A stretch of DNA of 64,000 nucleotides, taken from positions 2,328,001 through 2,392,000 of the forward strand of contig JADLSH010000388.1 of the NCBI GenBank assembly GCA_016169945.1. The letters run 5' to 3'. The notes beneath the pieces are model-generated. The model had not been told where the DNA came from. It saw only the letters and a program-made list of their open reading frames with translations, and made no database searches. The DNA is from Trachythela sp. YZ-2020. Lineage: Eukaryota; Cnidaria; Anthozoa; Malacalcyonacea; Clavulariidae. Below, one piece after another: positions 1 to 12,373 of the stretch. A program made the translations under genes and the position numbers. The first letter of the stretch is position 1; each line of letters starts with the position of its first letter.

Positions 1-365
1 TATTTCTAAGCTTGTCAGAAACCTTTGAAAATTACCTAGATGGTCAGAGAAGCTCACAAAGACCCGTAACAATTGGATTTGATAACAAAATGGAAACACC
101 CCCTTTCCCCCTTCTTCGTCATGGGTAGAGTGAACTCTCCCACACCCACCAGTAAACTATTCCTGATGAAAAATACAGAACAGCACGCAATTTTGATAGC
201 CTTTTAAAAACTCGTGCATATTTTTTTCTAAATTGCCCTCAAAACCATGGTTTTATCTGGTATGCTTTTTAGTTTTTGTACTTTCTCATGCAGGACAAGT
301 TTGTTATGGAGAAAATATGTTCATATTACTGGTAAGCGTATTATCCCACAGAAAAATTCCAGTAC

Positions 366-3300
366 CTTATAAAAAGATGGTAAGACAGCGATAGGTTTAT
401 GCAGCAAGCTAGTCACTCTCTTTGACCCCCACAAACACATTCCAACGAAGAAGATAGCTCCTCTTAATAATAGTAATTTGTTCCAGTTGTTGCTGTAAAC
501 AAGAACGATAATTCATTGACTGTACTGTTTGCATGTGCGTGAAAACGTACAAGTTTGGATTTAATAAACACATCTATCTATCATTATACTATACTATACT
601 GTGCTATACTACACCATACCATACACCACACCATACCATACACCACACCATACACCACACCATACCATACACCATACCATACACCATACCATACACCATA
701 CCATACACCATACCATACACACCATACCATACACCATACCATACACCATACCATACACCATACCACCATACAAGAAGGCACATACCATTAGTGCATGAAT
801 TAGACTTGCCACAGCTTTGTGGTATTTTAATTAGCTTTAATTTTGTAAGGCCGAGTATTTCGAATGATATACCGTTAAGCGCATTTGAAAACGCATGTTA
901 AATTTAGTTATAAACTAATATAATAACAAATAATAATCTATACCAGTTAAGGTTAAATACTTGGCTACACTATAATTCCACACACCAAACCATACCACAC
1001 CATACACCATAATATACCACACAATACCTATGGCCTATTACACTAGTGTTCATACACAATACCATACACCATACCATAAAACATACCATACCATACCATA
1101 CCATACCATAGGCTACTGTACTGTACTGTGCTATGCTCTATTACACAATAAAAGGAAGGCCTTCAGTCCCATTGTATTTCCCAGGCAGATTTATCGGGAA
1201 AGCCACAACTGCTGTATGACATCTACTACACTGCACCACACGTTCCAGACTAAGTTCTCAAGCACTTTCAAAACAGACTTTATCTATAAACGATTTCAAC
1301 TTCTACTACAGACACTACCTACACTGGCACCACACGTTCCAGACTAAACATGAAAGCAATTTTCAAAATGACTTTATTCATAAACGATTTTGAAACGTCA
1401 AGTCAAAAATATAATCGAAGGCGAAATTCTACAATTTTCTTCACTCCCTACCTGTCTTCCAGAATACAGCACATGGTGAGAACTCCATTATGTCCAAGAT
1501 GTGTACCAAGTAAATGTCTCATGAGCTGTAACAATATAATAGATACAGTTAAAAAACTCATTAATAATTCATGAGGAAAAGACAAAGGAAATCACTACCA
1601 TTAATAGTGGACGTTTTTCAGCGATAAAAATCATGTTAATTTATAACAGCTTTGATTTTCTCTGCTTGAACAATATTTATTTTTAAATTACTTCCAACCA
1701 ATGAACTCATTAAGATGGGTCGTTTTAAGCCATTAAAACGCTCATGATTCGTGCTATCAGATATAAAACTTTTACCTCGACTTGCTTTTCGGTGTTTTTA
1801 AATCAGATAAGAACCTCATACCAGTTAAAACTGCTAATAATTCATGAGGAAAAGACAAAGAAATCACAATGTCAGTGGTTTTATATGTGATAATGTGATA
1901 AATAATTTTATATAAAATCCTTAGCTGGATTTTTTCTGCTTTAGACAAATGTTTATTTTTTTAAAAATTATTTCACAATGAACCCATAAGATACGTTTTT
2001 TTTAAATTTAAAACACTCGCAGTTCGTGCTTTATCAGATATAAAACACTCGGCTGCGCCTCGATGTTTTAAATCAGATAAAGACCTCTCGCGCGGTTTGT
2101 ATATATTACTTAAAGCCTTGTTACACGAGACAATTCTCGTGCAAGTTGCAACTCATTATCTGAGTCATTTGACACGGAAATTGTGTTCATCAGGTGGAAT
2201 GAAGCATTCATGTGGAACATTTTATCCCACTTGACTGAGATCCCACTTAGAGCACGGTGAATCTCTGAATCTCAAGGATCTAGAGAGAACAGTTAAAACT
2301 AAAGAGCTAACTAATATGAATAAAGTTAGTCTATTTTACGTTTAGTATTACAAATAAGGGAGATGGCCGTTACTGGACCTCTAGAAAAAATAGTTTAGAC
2401 AGAACTTAGAGGTGTATAAAATACAATAAGTTTAATAAGAGGACTGGTTTTAAACCTTTCCTCTATGAATAATTATTAATCCTATAAAAATGTGAACTCA
2501 CCCTCCAGCTTGGCTCACAGAACTGTTCAACATTCACAGTATTACAAACTGCCACAAGAAATAAATACAGCGCACTTGAAGGCAGTGAACTGTAGCGTAC
2601 CACAGCATCGAGAATAGCTAACGATTGCTAGAATAAAATTAAAGAACATTTCCAACACATGTATACTCTGATTATTAAACCTTTTCGGGGGCAAAGCGAA
2701 ATTTTTAAATTGTCAAAACCATTGCTCCAAACAGACTTGAATTTCTTTGCCATTAGCCATTACAAATCAAAAACCCCTACCTCAAGTTCCGTTTCCTTTT
2801 CTGTTGTGGTAGATATTTGACAGGTCTGTCTAGATAGAGATTTTGTATATTTTGATACTTTGCCTTTGAAAAACAACATGCAGTCACTTACCAACTGCCC
2901 CCCCCCCCTCCAGAAAATCCGTCTATCGTCTAAGGATATTAAAAGGGTCAATTATATGCCTTACTATTACAAACGTGTGGGTCAGTGGCAGAAACCACGG
3001 GGACAAAAGCAGGGAGGGGCACCATCCTAACCTTATGTTCTTGTAAGATCAAATAAGCAAATTAACAAAGTAAAGACTAAAATTTGCAGCCGAAAAGGGT
3101 GGGTATATTTTGGCAAATGGCAACCTAAATTCTGAACCAACCCTCACCCCACCTCCCATTATTTTGCGACGTGTCAACCACTGGTGTGGATCAAGTGTAG
3201 GTAGTAGGCTACATTAAAGCCCTGGTCAAATGAGAATGAGGGTTGATGAGAGTTAGTAAGTGAGAGTTTGCATGAGAGTTTCGTCAAGTCTCGTGGCCTG

Positions 3301-6300
3301 GTCAAACGAGAACAAGAGTTGATGAGGATTGACTGGATATTACCACGCGCACCGGTCAAACGAGCAAAACCAGCTCAAAGTTGATGAGAGTCTATGATAT
3401 AGTTGGTGGTCAAACGCGAGCGAGAGTTGCAACTCTCATTGACTCTCGTTAAAGCCCCAGGTCAAACGAGGATAAGAGTTGAAGAGAGTCATTGAGAGAC
3501 GCTCGCGTATGACCGCCAACTCTAATCAACTCTCATCAACTTTGAGCTGGTTCAAATTTAAATTTAGATAAGAGCCTGTCGATGAGAGCTTTTGCACGTT
3601 TGACGGTACGCGTGTTAAAATCCAGTCAACTCTCATGCAACTCTTGTTCCTGTCTGACCGGGGCAATTGAGAGTTGATAAGTTGACTAGGACTTCACGTC
3701 GTAAACGTTAACTATTTTCAAGATGTTGTATGAAATTGAAAGGTTCATCTTACTTCACTAAACCAGAAACGACATCTTCATCCAAATAACTGGAGTTGTA
3801 TCGAATGAAATTTCGAAGCAATGGCAAGAAAACATCCAACCTTTAATGATTATAAACAGTCATTGATTAAAGGTCATGTTGTACACAAGGCTATTTTTGC
3901 AACGCAACTTGCAAACAGAGCGATGTTAGGTAAAAATTATATTCGCAAAGAAATTGTGAGCATGAATCTCGTCAGTTTTACTTTGCCGATATTTTTCTTA
4001 CTAAACATGGCCAGAAGGCAAAAAAGAAAGAAAAATATCGTGCTCAAAATTTCTCTGCGAATATACTTTTTGCCCAACTTTGCTGTGTCAAAGTGTGGCA
4101 AGTGAATTGCAAAAATTGCCTCGTGTACGGGCCAGACCAAGTCCGATTCCAGAAGATAAAAGATTTTGGGGGGTGCAAAAGCTTAGACAAGAGTCAGCAA
4201 AACTACATGAAATGAAACAAGAACGACAGAACGTTAATGTTAGAGTTTCCCTATAAATCGAAGAGAGAAGTGTTGAAAAAGAGTATCGCTTGCAGAATAT
4301 CAGATACACTCACTCTTTCCAGGTTCTCAGTTTGAAGGTAAATATCGTACATTATGTAAATGTGAAGCTCTATCTATAAAAAGGGCTGAAGTGCGTCATG
4401 CTAAATTGCTCAGTACTCATACGCTTACGGACCTTTCCTAGCTGAGAAGAATAATTATGGTATCCTTAAAATCTTTTCTTTTTCTACATGAAATGAAACA
4501 AGAAACGACAGAACGTTAATGTTAGAGTTTCCCTATAAATCGAAGAGAGAAGTGTTGAAAAAGAGTATCGCTTGCAGAATATCAGATACACTCACTCTTT
4601 CCAGGTTCTCAGTTTGAAGGTAAATATCGCGCTTCATTATGTAATGTGGAAAACTCTATAAAGAGGTTTCCGCTGAAGTGCGTCATGCTAGAATTGCTCA
4701 TACGCTTACGGACCTTTCCACGCTGAGAAGAATAATTATGTTAACCATAAACACTTTTCTTTTTCTTAATTAGGGTCAGACAAGTCTTACATATTTTATT
4801 GATTCATTCCGTTTGTTTCTTGCTAACCAAAAATGACAGTCGAGATTTTTGTGCAAATTTGCCTCAGGACACTATTTTCGGCCTATTCTTAGAGATTTCA
4901 AAATCTAAAAATTTTCTGGGGGAAGATCCCCAAGACCCCCTTAATATGCGGTCACTTATTACTGACTAGGGGGAGCCAAAATCCCTGACGAATAGGAGCC
5001 AGCACACCACTGCTTTAAAATTTAAATGTCACTCACTTTTCACCTGATACTACGTCTGGCATCAAGGACAATAAAAATTGACCTGTTAAAAAGCAGAAAG
5101 AATGATATACAGTAGAGTAATAATTACCATTGTACCAGCAAAGCTCCCACTATTTTATGTCCAATTAATTATTATACGTAGCGGAAAACGGCATATTGCG
5201 AGAAAAAGACAATATCTTAGCCTTAGGTAATTTTGTTTTATAAACATAAATAATCGCACCAATTTTCTCTTCGAAGAACGCAATGTCTTTCCCATCGACA
5301 GTCAAAGCTTTCAGAAAATGTAACCTGGAAGATAAAAGGTGCACAGTGTCACCTGCTCAGCGATGTAGTTTAGACGTTTAGCGCCTCAAAACTTGAAAAA
5401 GTTCGTGAAATTTTTCAAGTTTGTCTCTGAAATTCGTCCCTAACGCCATCATTTCCCAAACTGACGAATAATTCAGGGGAAAGACAAAATTTATGTGTAC
5501 AATTTGGGATTAGTGTATCATGTGCTGTCACAATTAGGAATAGTACTCGTGATGTTTGAAAATGTTGCCAAATTGGACTCGCAAATAATAATCCATTAAC
5601 TCATTAACTGGCATTTTACTCATTTTTACCACTGACAAGTAAAATCGTCTGGCATTAGACAGAGTAAAATAATAAAGTAGGGCACATCTGGGCGCATTGC
5701 CAGCTAATGGGTTAAATACTGGTTCGTTACATTTTGTTACAAACTACATATTACCTTTGTGTCAAATCTTCAGGGACATTGTGATATTCAATAACCATAA
5801 AGAAATGGGCTCGTAACAGCTTCAAATTTCCATACTAAATAATTTAATTACAACATGGAACAAATGCCATGAAAAGACAATACTTTGAAAAAATATAAAA
5901 TTATGAACTTCCAGATTATTCTCACCTGTCCTGTAACGAGAGAAGTCAGAAACTGGAGCGTGATGTGTCGGACATCAGCCGGGTTCTCTGGTTGAAGCAG
6001 ATCTTTAACAGCCAACCACAATGCTTCAATGGCATGCTACAAAACATTAACCATTCTTTAATGCCATCCATTGTGCCATTTTGATTTTGACAACTCAGCA
6101 CGTGTGACTCAGTATAGTAATCTTAAATGAATTATTACTACTTACCAACTCACCGCTGACTATTATACCAAAATTGCAAAAACATACTTTGTCAGTTTGT
6201 CTTTGATCGACTGTTGATGTTTTTATTTTTATTTTTCATTATTGTTCTTATTCTATTGGTATTACTAAAAATGTTCGTTTACCATGAGAAATGGCAGTCC

Positions 6301-6913
6301 TACCGGGTGACTGTGAGAAGTTACCATATACCGTATCGAGTCTCATGGTCAAACCATGAGAGTTGGCAGGTCTGGAATCGATGCATGTACCGCTACAGAG
6401 ATGACTCAGTTAAATCCACTGACAGTATATCAGACATAAAATGTTGGTCCAGTTAAGAAAACTTGACTTTTAGCTTGTGAATAGTGTGATGTGGCAATGT
6501 TTACTCCGTGGGGCTTCAGTGGGGCAGTCGTCAGGACAAGCGCCTTTCACCTCTGAGTCTTGAGTTCGATTCCCACTGAGGTCTACACTCATCACACTCA
6601 TGTGAAAAGAGTGAGTCAATGCTCTGCCGAAAGTCGTGGGTTTTCTCCGGGCACTCCGGTTTCCTCCCACAGGGAAAGTTGACTGGGTGGGTTAGGATAT
6701 ACAGATTAGGAAAGTAATATCACAATTGTTGTAAAAATAGATAATGTAGGCTACGTACATAACATAGGTAAGCGAGATACTTGATGTAATCGGTCACTGA
6801 AAAGCCCCAAAGGGGGAGTGAGCTGAATAATGTATGAAAACTACAGCATGGCAATAATTTTTATGAGCTTCCTTAATCCATTAGCTGGCAATGCACCCTA
6901 CTTTAGTATTTTG

Positions 6914-6946
<33 letters not shown>

Positions 6947-7051
6947 CGGTAGGGTACTGCCAGTTAATGAGCTAACAAAACTATCTGCCAGTATCTCTTG
7001 TTAATCCATTAGCTTGCAATGCACCCAGATGTGCCCTACTTTAGTATTTTG

Positions 7052-7084
<33 letters not shown>

Positions 7085-7749
7085 CGGTAGGGTACTGCCA
7101 GTTAATGGGTTAACAAAACTATCTACCAGTATCTCTTGTTAATCCATTAGCTTGCAATGTGCCCAGATGTGCCCTACTTTAGTATTTTGCTCTGTCTAAC
7201 GCCAGACGATTTTGCTCATCAGTGGTAGGGCACTGCCAGTTAATGGGTTAATGCTGGAGTACTTGTGACTCATTTCATTGACAGAAAATATGTGGGGATG
7301 AGTAGCACAATGAGTAGAAGCCTGTCTCTCATTTGCCATGCCTTCCTGGTTCCATAAAAATTATTCTCTAGATATATAAATAACATGTTGTATTGTAATC
7401 TTTGTCCATACCTCTTCCAACTGCTTTGCAGCAACAACCTCACAGAGTTCTTTCAAAACACGAGCACGTGACGACAGACTATTGCCAGATTCTGGACAAA
7501 CTTCCTATAATTATGTATAAATTCATGCATGTATCAATGTTAAGTCCCAGAAAATTGTACCTTCTTGCAAGCAGTTAGCAGGCTTGTATCATCTACTCAT
7601 CCGAACCCTACCTTAAGAAGCTCGTCACATTCGACAGGTTCTTCGACAACAATTGGAGGGAGTTGAGGGGAAAGAGAACCGCTTGTATCACGTTTTAACC
7701 CCAAAAGTTGCTTTATACGTGTCCGAAATTTATCTGGCGGACGTGACAT
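366..7749 (-). CDS. TSC2: TSC2 (tuberin), N-terminal part, 11 exons, runs off left edge
   Basis: Tuberin is the GTPase-activating subunit of the TSC complex that turns off Rheb and so mTORC1. Exons read on the minus strand: 7612-7749 (start ATG 7747-7749), 7412-7504, 5926-6036, 5755-5834, 5260-5324, 5037-5082, 3754-3840, 2781-2829, 2502-2627, 1452-1525, 366-492. All have GT donors and AG acceptors and the phases join in frame (332 codons so far). Recognisable tuberin stretches are [83 protein letters not shown] and [12 protein letters not shown]. They appear in the order and spacing of the human N-terminal HEAT-like region. The GAP domain lies outside the window. Introns are filled with repeats. 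The exon 6-8 joins use splice sites chosen to keep the frame and are the least certain part. Confidence 0.9.
583..775. repeat. (ATACC/ACACC)n satellite in a TSC2 intron
   Basis: About 190 bp of 5-10 bp units built from CATACCATACAC and CACC variants. It gives long but meaningless open frames (HTIPYT-type on one strand, [12 protein letters not shown] on the other). The same satellite is at 984-1112 and, much longer, at 58560-59292. Confidence 0.95.
984..1112. repeat. (ATACC)n satellite, second block
   Basis: CATACC-type pentamers, more degenerate than the block at 583-775 and separated from it by about 200 bp of ordinary AT-rich intron. The flanks of both blocks carry similar words (ctgtgctatac, ctgtgctatgc), suggesting the blocks arose by duplication of one locus. 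Confidence 0.85.
3213..3667. mobile_element. Foldback element built from GAGAGTTGATGAGAG words
   Basis: The left end AAAGCCCTGGTCAAATGAG and the right end (reverse complement TGCCCCGGTCAGACAGGAAC) are inverted copies. The interior is made of permuted words such as agttgatgagagt, caaacgagaac and actctcatcaac on both strands. A second internal AAAGCCCCAGGTCAAACGAG near 3453 suggests two elements side by side or one nested. It lies in a TSC2 intron and has no coding capacity. Confidence 0.7.
3860..4135. repeat. Dispersed element related to 39790-39960
   Basis: This stretch, including the words cgatattttt, catggccagaaggcaa and attgcctcgtgta, matches the sequence at 39790-39960 in inverted form with moderate divergence. 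The terminal caagg/ttgcctcgtg motif also appears near 2130-2170. It is a transposon remnant in a TSC2 intron. The short open frames on both strands here are shadows of the repeat. Confidence 0.6.
4203..4768. repeat. Tandem duplication, unit about 283 bp
   Basis: The block starting at 4203 (ctacatgaaatgaaacaag) is repeated almost exactly from 4485, with small indels in the second half (tacggacctttccta versus tacggacctttccac). It is a recent local duplication inside the TSC2 intron between exons 6 and 7. Confidence 0.85.
5580..5716 (-). mobile_element. Short MITE ending in CCATTA(A/G)CTGGCA, single copy
   Basis: About 130 bp bounded by taatccattaactc and gccagctaatgggttaa. The middle contains cgtctggcattagacagag, the reverse complement of the sequence in the three copies at 6880-7253. 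No coding content. Confidence 0.75.
6498..6860 (+). mobile_element. tRNA-derived SINE, family 2
   Basis: The head carries a polymerase III A-box-like tggggcagtcgtcagg and a B-box-like gagttcgattccc. It is followed by a conserved body word gggttttctccgggcactcc and an AT-rich tail. The same body word, gtttttctccgggtactcc, recurs in another copy near 61497-61835. It is non-coding; the minus-strand open frame at 6470-6670 is an artefact. Confidence 0.75.
6880..7253 (+). repeat. Three tandem copies of the CCATTAGCTTGCA MITE
   Basis: Three head-to-tail units of about 120 bp, starting near 6886, 7002 and 7138. Each runs from ttaatccattagc through ctctgtctaacgccagacg to agttaatgggttaa. Only a few bases differ between units (for example tttactcgtcagcgg versus tttgctcatcagtgg), so the array expanded recently. 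It lies in the TSC2 intron between exons 2 and 3. Confidence 0.9.
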
Positions 7750-8256
7750 TGCGAAAAGAGAACCATTCGCACATATAGTTGTCTAAATATAATACAATTT
7801 CCATGAAGTTTTGGAGTTTTAACTAATAGAAATTGGAAACTTTTTGTACGAAGTTTTTAAATTTCCACCATGTTGTTTTGACTGATGCTTCCACAGTTCC
7901 ACTCTGAAACCAATTTCCGTAACAATTCCTAACAACAAAAATTTTGGTGAATGGTGAATTTCAGAAATGTTTACACTTTCTAGGAGCAAGAAAATTCAAT
8001 TCAATCTTTCTCTTTTATTTATTTGCCAATTTCCGCTAGATATAAGAGTAGTACAGGGTGTGTATAAAAAAAAAGTGAACCCTTTGAAATTTAATACAAT
8101 AGTGAACCTTTTGAAATTGAACTTCATATTTGCATTTTCTTTCAAATAATCTATTGTACCCTATTGTATTTAATTTCAAAGGGTTCACTTTTTTTTTATA
8201 CACCCTGTATATACAATGAAAATAATTTATTAATAGCACAATTTTCTCACTCTGAC
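7750..8256. promoter_or_regulatory. Shared upstream region of TSC2 and the CX9C gene
   Basis: Only 507 bp separate the start codon of TSC2 (minus) from that of the CX9C gene (plus), so the region probably holds both promoters. About a third is taken by a foldback MITE (8053-8215) lying close to the CX9C start. No clear TATA box was identified. Confidence 0.6.
8053..8215. mobile_element. Mariner-type MITE with CAGGGTG ends
   Basis: The element begins ta-cagggtgtgtataaaaa and ends tatacaccctg-ta. It has inverted arms of about 55 bp containing aagtgaaccctttgaaat. A TA on each side and the CAGGGTG ends are typical of Tc1/mariner non-autonomous elements. No transposase is present. Confidence 0.8.
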
Positions 8257-9887
8257 ATGGAAACACAGTCCTTAAAAACCATACCTCAAAAGGACGAGGT
8301 TCTAAAAGCTCACGTTATGAGCTTGGGAGATGTTTTTAAAAAGTTTTTTAGAGAATCGGATGAAAGCAGACGGGAAAGAGAAGAAGATGAAGTTATTAAA
8401 TCGTTGTAAGTGTTTAGAGATCCTTTGGGGGGTGGGGGATGAGTTGGATGACATTTGAAAAATGTGTATAAATTGTATCATTCAATATCAACTTAACAAC
8501 CAGCCCCCCGCTCCCTCCTGAATTAGTGCACAATAGCATATTAAATATTAAGGTTCTGACGGTGCTGACAGACATATTCCAAACGGCATTTTCCAATAAA
8601 AATGTCTGTATTTTGCATTCCATTTGCAATGTTTCAAACTAAGGGTGTGAATCCTGGGGGAGGGGAGGAGGCATCCCCCCGATTTTTGGAGTTTTGTAAT
8701 ATAATCCATAATAACCTATAATAAATTATGTGTGTTGGCTGGCTCCATCACCCCCGCATCTTGGGATGGATTATTGCTCTTGTTTCAAACCAGGTTTTTC
8801 ATGTTAATGGCACACAACCCATACGTCCAGTGTGGAGGGGACCACCGTCTTTTCTGTATGCACCTATCATTGGTTGGACAACCTCCTAGAGGGCTGACAG
8901 ATCCAAGGGAATCTTACATTTCAAATCTTGTCAAATCCCACACTTAAGGGTAAACATAACTTGTCAATTTGCCTGTCTCTGACTTGTGGCACAGAATACT
9001 ATACAGAAAGTCATCTCTATATTGTTTTTGCGTAAACGCTATTCGTCATCAATTCGCCACTCAGCAAGTGCCCTTGCTGACTTGCTGAGTGGTGAATCGA
9101 TGACGAATAGCGCTTGTAAAAGTGCAAAAACAACATAGAGATGACTTTCTGTATAGTAGTCTGTGCTTGTGGCAAGAGAAAGATGCCTGAATATAAGCAA
9201 AAGCACTGTTAATAGTGAAAAATGAACACTAATTTTTTGTTGATGCATGAATAGCCTGACACCTAAGGGTTCAATTTCTTGTCAATTGCCCATCAGTCGG
9301 GAAGCAATGGGTTGTCATATCCCCAGGGTTGCCCATCCTCCACGGGGAGGGGGTGATTACCGACGATACATGCACTAAAGTTATGTCACTGCTTACTTGG
9401 CATCTGGTCAATTTGTACAGGTCCCTAGCTGCATGTGAAAGTAAACACAAGATATTGTTGGAATGTTACAAAAGCAGCTGGGTTGGAGGTTGTCAAACTG
9501 AAATGGACAACTTTTGGAAATGTGTCAATGATCACAAGGTATGATAATTATGTGAAAATATGACTCAAATCTTATCATATAGATGCGACCTACACTCAGT
9601 AGTCAGTAGCGTAGCCAGCCCGCCGATTTAGTCCCGCCATGCAAAACAATCAATTTCTAAAGAAATGAATGATGATTTGAAATTTGCATAGCGGGACCAA
9701 ATCGGCGGGCTGGCTACGCCACTGCCTACACTGGCATCACACATTCACAATATTTGGTGATATAATATATACATAATATTTGTAGGTAATTCTGAAGGAA
9801 AAGGCAAAGGCTTACAGAAAGAACAATATGCAGCAAAACACAGAACAAAATGAAACTGATGAAGAAATATATGTGACCAGTGGATGA
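8257..9887 (+). CDS. Twin CX9C (CHCH-domain) mitochondrial-type protein, 122 aa
   Basis: Three exons: 8257-8405, 9421-9538 and 9786-9887. They join in frame (phase 2, then phase 0) and end at TGA. The protein has an acidic/basic helical N-terminal half, then C55-x9-C65 and C74-x9-C84 (AACESKHKILLEC and CQTEMDNFWKC), the twin CX9C helical hairpin. Such proteins are usually imported into the intermembrane space by the MIA40 relay and act in respiratory-chain assembly. The tail is polar and rich in Gln, Asn and Glu. I do not recognise the exact orthologue; it is loosely like small cytochrome oxidase assembly factors. Intron 1 and intron 2 each carry a foldback element. It is divergent from TSC2. 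Confidence 0.85.
8990..9166. mobile_element. Foldback MITE (intact copy), CACAGAATACTATACAGAAAG ends
   Basis: Inverted arms of about 80 bp run from acagaatactatacagaaag to ctttctgtatagtagtctgt, joined at tgccc-ttgctgac. The same element occurs at 31638-32105, where two other elements have inserted into it. It lies in intron 1 of the CX9C gene. Confidence 0.9.
9601..9725. mobile_element. Short foldback, GTAGCGTAGCCAGCCCGCCG ends
   Basis: The left arm gtagcgtagccagcccgccg and the right arm cggcgggctggctacgccac are inverted copies separated by about 70 bp. It lies in intron 2 of the CX9C gene. Confidence 0.9.
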
Positions 9888-10317
9888 AAATATTTTGAAC
9901 TTCAGTTGACTTTCTGTCGAGACAATATTGCTTCTGTACAGCATGAAGTGGAGACAATAAGCAATGCACTTATGTGTACGTAGGCAAAATACACACACGC
10001 CTTGTTACAGTACTAACTGCTTGTTCTACACAGGGTTGGAAAAATAGTCGAGCACGCAAGTGCCACTCGCAGGAAATTTTAACCAACTGCAGGAAATCTA
10101 TTAGGGTTTAGATTTGTAACTTCAAAAGTTTAAAGAATACACATTTCTCAACAACCCATGGTTGACAGTAATCATTCCTTAAGTTTAAAACCATGCCAAA
10201 TAGACAGTATACGTATGGTCGCTATGGAAGTCTACACTCTGCAAGTCTGCAGGAATTTCTTATTTTCAGGCTGTGATCTAAAAACCAAACGTCATTAGAT
10301 TTCATTATTCCACTGCC

Positions 10318-10573
10318 AGTCTAACTGCACCACAGAATAGGAAATGACCAGAAAGGTAACTCAGCAGTGCAACGTGACACCCTATTTTTATACAGTTATC
10401 TGGCCAGAATAATGGCGGACCAGCCAGTTCAGCGTGTTTATTGGCCAGAAAATGCAATTGACTGGCTAGAATAATGGTAATGAACATGCGTAATGCGACA
10501 TGCGCAGCGTCAAAAACTTCAAAGGTTCGGCCTCGAGTGGCCCTTCTACTCATTTCCTATTCTATGACTGCAC
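10318..10573. mobile_element. Foldback element, relative of 17030-17235
   Basis: Arms agtctaactgcaccacagaa and tattctatgactgcacttta form an imperfect palindrome. The interior has mirrored ggccagaat and ggccagaaa words, plus gtggcccttctactc, which resembles gtggccctactggtc in the element at 17030-17235. Non-coding, intergenic. Confidence 0.7.
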
Positions 10574-11027
10574 TTTAGGCCATATGGCAACTCAGCTTGC
10601 CTTTAAAAACTTTCTATCACCCTTCTTACAAAGTGGATCAAAGCTAGCCTTCTCTGCTAACCTGGGTATAAGTAATAATATTATATCTTTATAAAAGAAT
10701 TCATGATTTCTGATTGGCTAACAGCCATAGGTGAAATCGTCATATCAACGCAATGGCTGACAAATATGGAGTTGCAACATCATATCACACGATTTGATGT
10801 CAAACATGGGATATGAAAAAATAATATCGCACATTTGACGTCATGATAAACACAATGGTCACAAACAGAATCTCTGAAGTTTTCATTTCTGCTGTGCCCC
10901 CTCTCCTCCCCTCATTACTACTTCCCAATCTCTTAACACGCTCTGCTAAATATTGCATAATTTCACCTGGTTATAACAGGAAGAAACTCAAAACAAATTA
11001 AGAAATACAATGTTGGACAACGCCATG

Positions 11028-11203
11028 TAAAGCTACGTTTACACGCTGCGATTTGTCGGGCCGATTTCAGATGCACGTTAATGATATTTGAAAAATACGT
11101 TGCAAACGTCATCTGACAACATCACCAACTGAAAATATTCGTCATTAACATTCAGAGAAACCTAAAATCGGCCCGACAAATCGCTGTGTGTGAACGTACC
11201 TTA
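11028..11203. mobile_element. MITE family 'GCGATTTGTCGGGCC', copy 1
   Basis: Inverted ends taaagctacgtttacacgct and tgtgtgaacgtaccttaag flank a 175-bp palindrome with gcgatttgtcgggccgattt arms. Other copies are at 45025-45197, 55874-56052, 56385-56563, 56562-56703, 57738-57900 and 63294-63472. TTA/TAA at the borders fits a Harbinger-type target site. Apart from this and the foldback at 10318-10573, I see nothing gene-like between 9888 and 12305. Confidence 0.9.
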
Positions 11204-12373
11204 AGACAACACTCCATTTTGCAAATACATAGATCAAAAATCTATAGAGTCTTGTCAACGAGATAAAGATGTGGTACAGCCTGTTGAGTTGGTACACGTC
11301 AGCTTTGTTTACATTTTTGTATTTAAATTTGCACAGTATTAGAATCCCGCAGATCTTAGGTGCGCGAAAAGGCTTGCTGCTCTAATTCAAAAAGGCATAA
11401 CATATGGAAAAAAAATAAATGTTTTTCATAACTGTTTTAAGCTTATTGTAAAGCAAGACACATTATTGATTAATTGCTTTTTCTTTTGTGGAAAAATTAG
11501 TTTCGATCAGCAATTTTTAACCGGCTTGTATTTGGTCACCTCTGCTTGGAATGATACAAAAAAGGTGTCAGTCAAAAGCTAAACCCCTAATCTTTGCAAA
11601 TATGAAAAAATCAATTTTTTTCACGCAAAATATTGAACGCACAAGAGCACGATAAAATCGGATTCCCTTTTCTTTGATACACCTTGTATAAAATACTACA
11701 TAAAGAAACTGTATAGCGAATTTAAATACAAGTAAGGTAATGAACTTTATAAACGAAGTGGTAACAACTATATATTATTATATATAATATTTTCCTGCCG
11801 TTCCATGCAGAGTAAAATATATGATCAAGGTAGCACGATCAGAGTTTTCAAGAACATACAACGTATTTATCGTATTTATACTGTTTATATAACGAACTAG
11901 TGACTCCAATGTACGCATGCGCAGAACGGACCGAGTCGCATCTTTAAAAACCACCACTACTACTAATCTTCATCATCGCTGTGTTGTTGCAATTTTTCGT
12001 AGTTATTCGCCTGTTGTGAATAACGGGTGTATGAAAGGAGAATGACAAGCACGACAGCAGTTAGTTGAGACCGAGTAGCTGAAAAGTGTTTTCTGTGTTC
12101 CAATTGCATTGAAAAGAGATCCCATTAACATTGCACCAACATCGAATCCTACTGCAAAACACATCTCCATGAGCGCTGTCAATTAAGAGAATACGTAGAA
12201 AAATAATGAATGAAATAAAATTTTGTGGACGTAAAATTTAAATTGATATCGCAATAAAAATTTAGTTTATCTCATTTGAAAGAACTTTTAAAATTATATA
12301 TAAATTTTATATCCTTGTAAATCTATCGCCGTGAGTGGACGTGCAAAAAGTTGCTCCGTTAAAGCTGTTAAAT

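Noticed and set aside
533..901. 122-residue frame rich in HTIPYT
   Set aside because: Satellite DNA in a TSC2 intron; no start context or family features.
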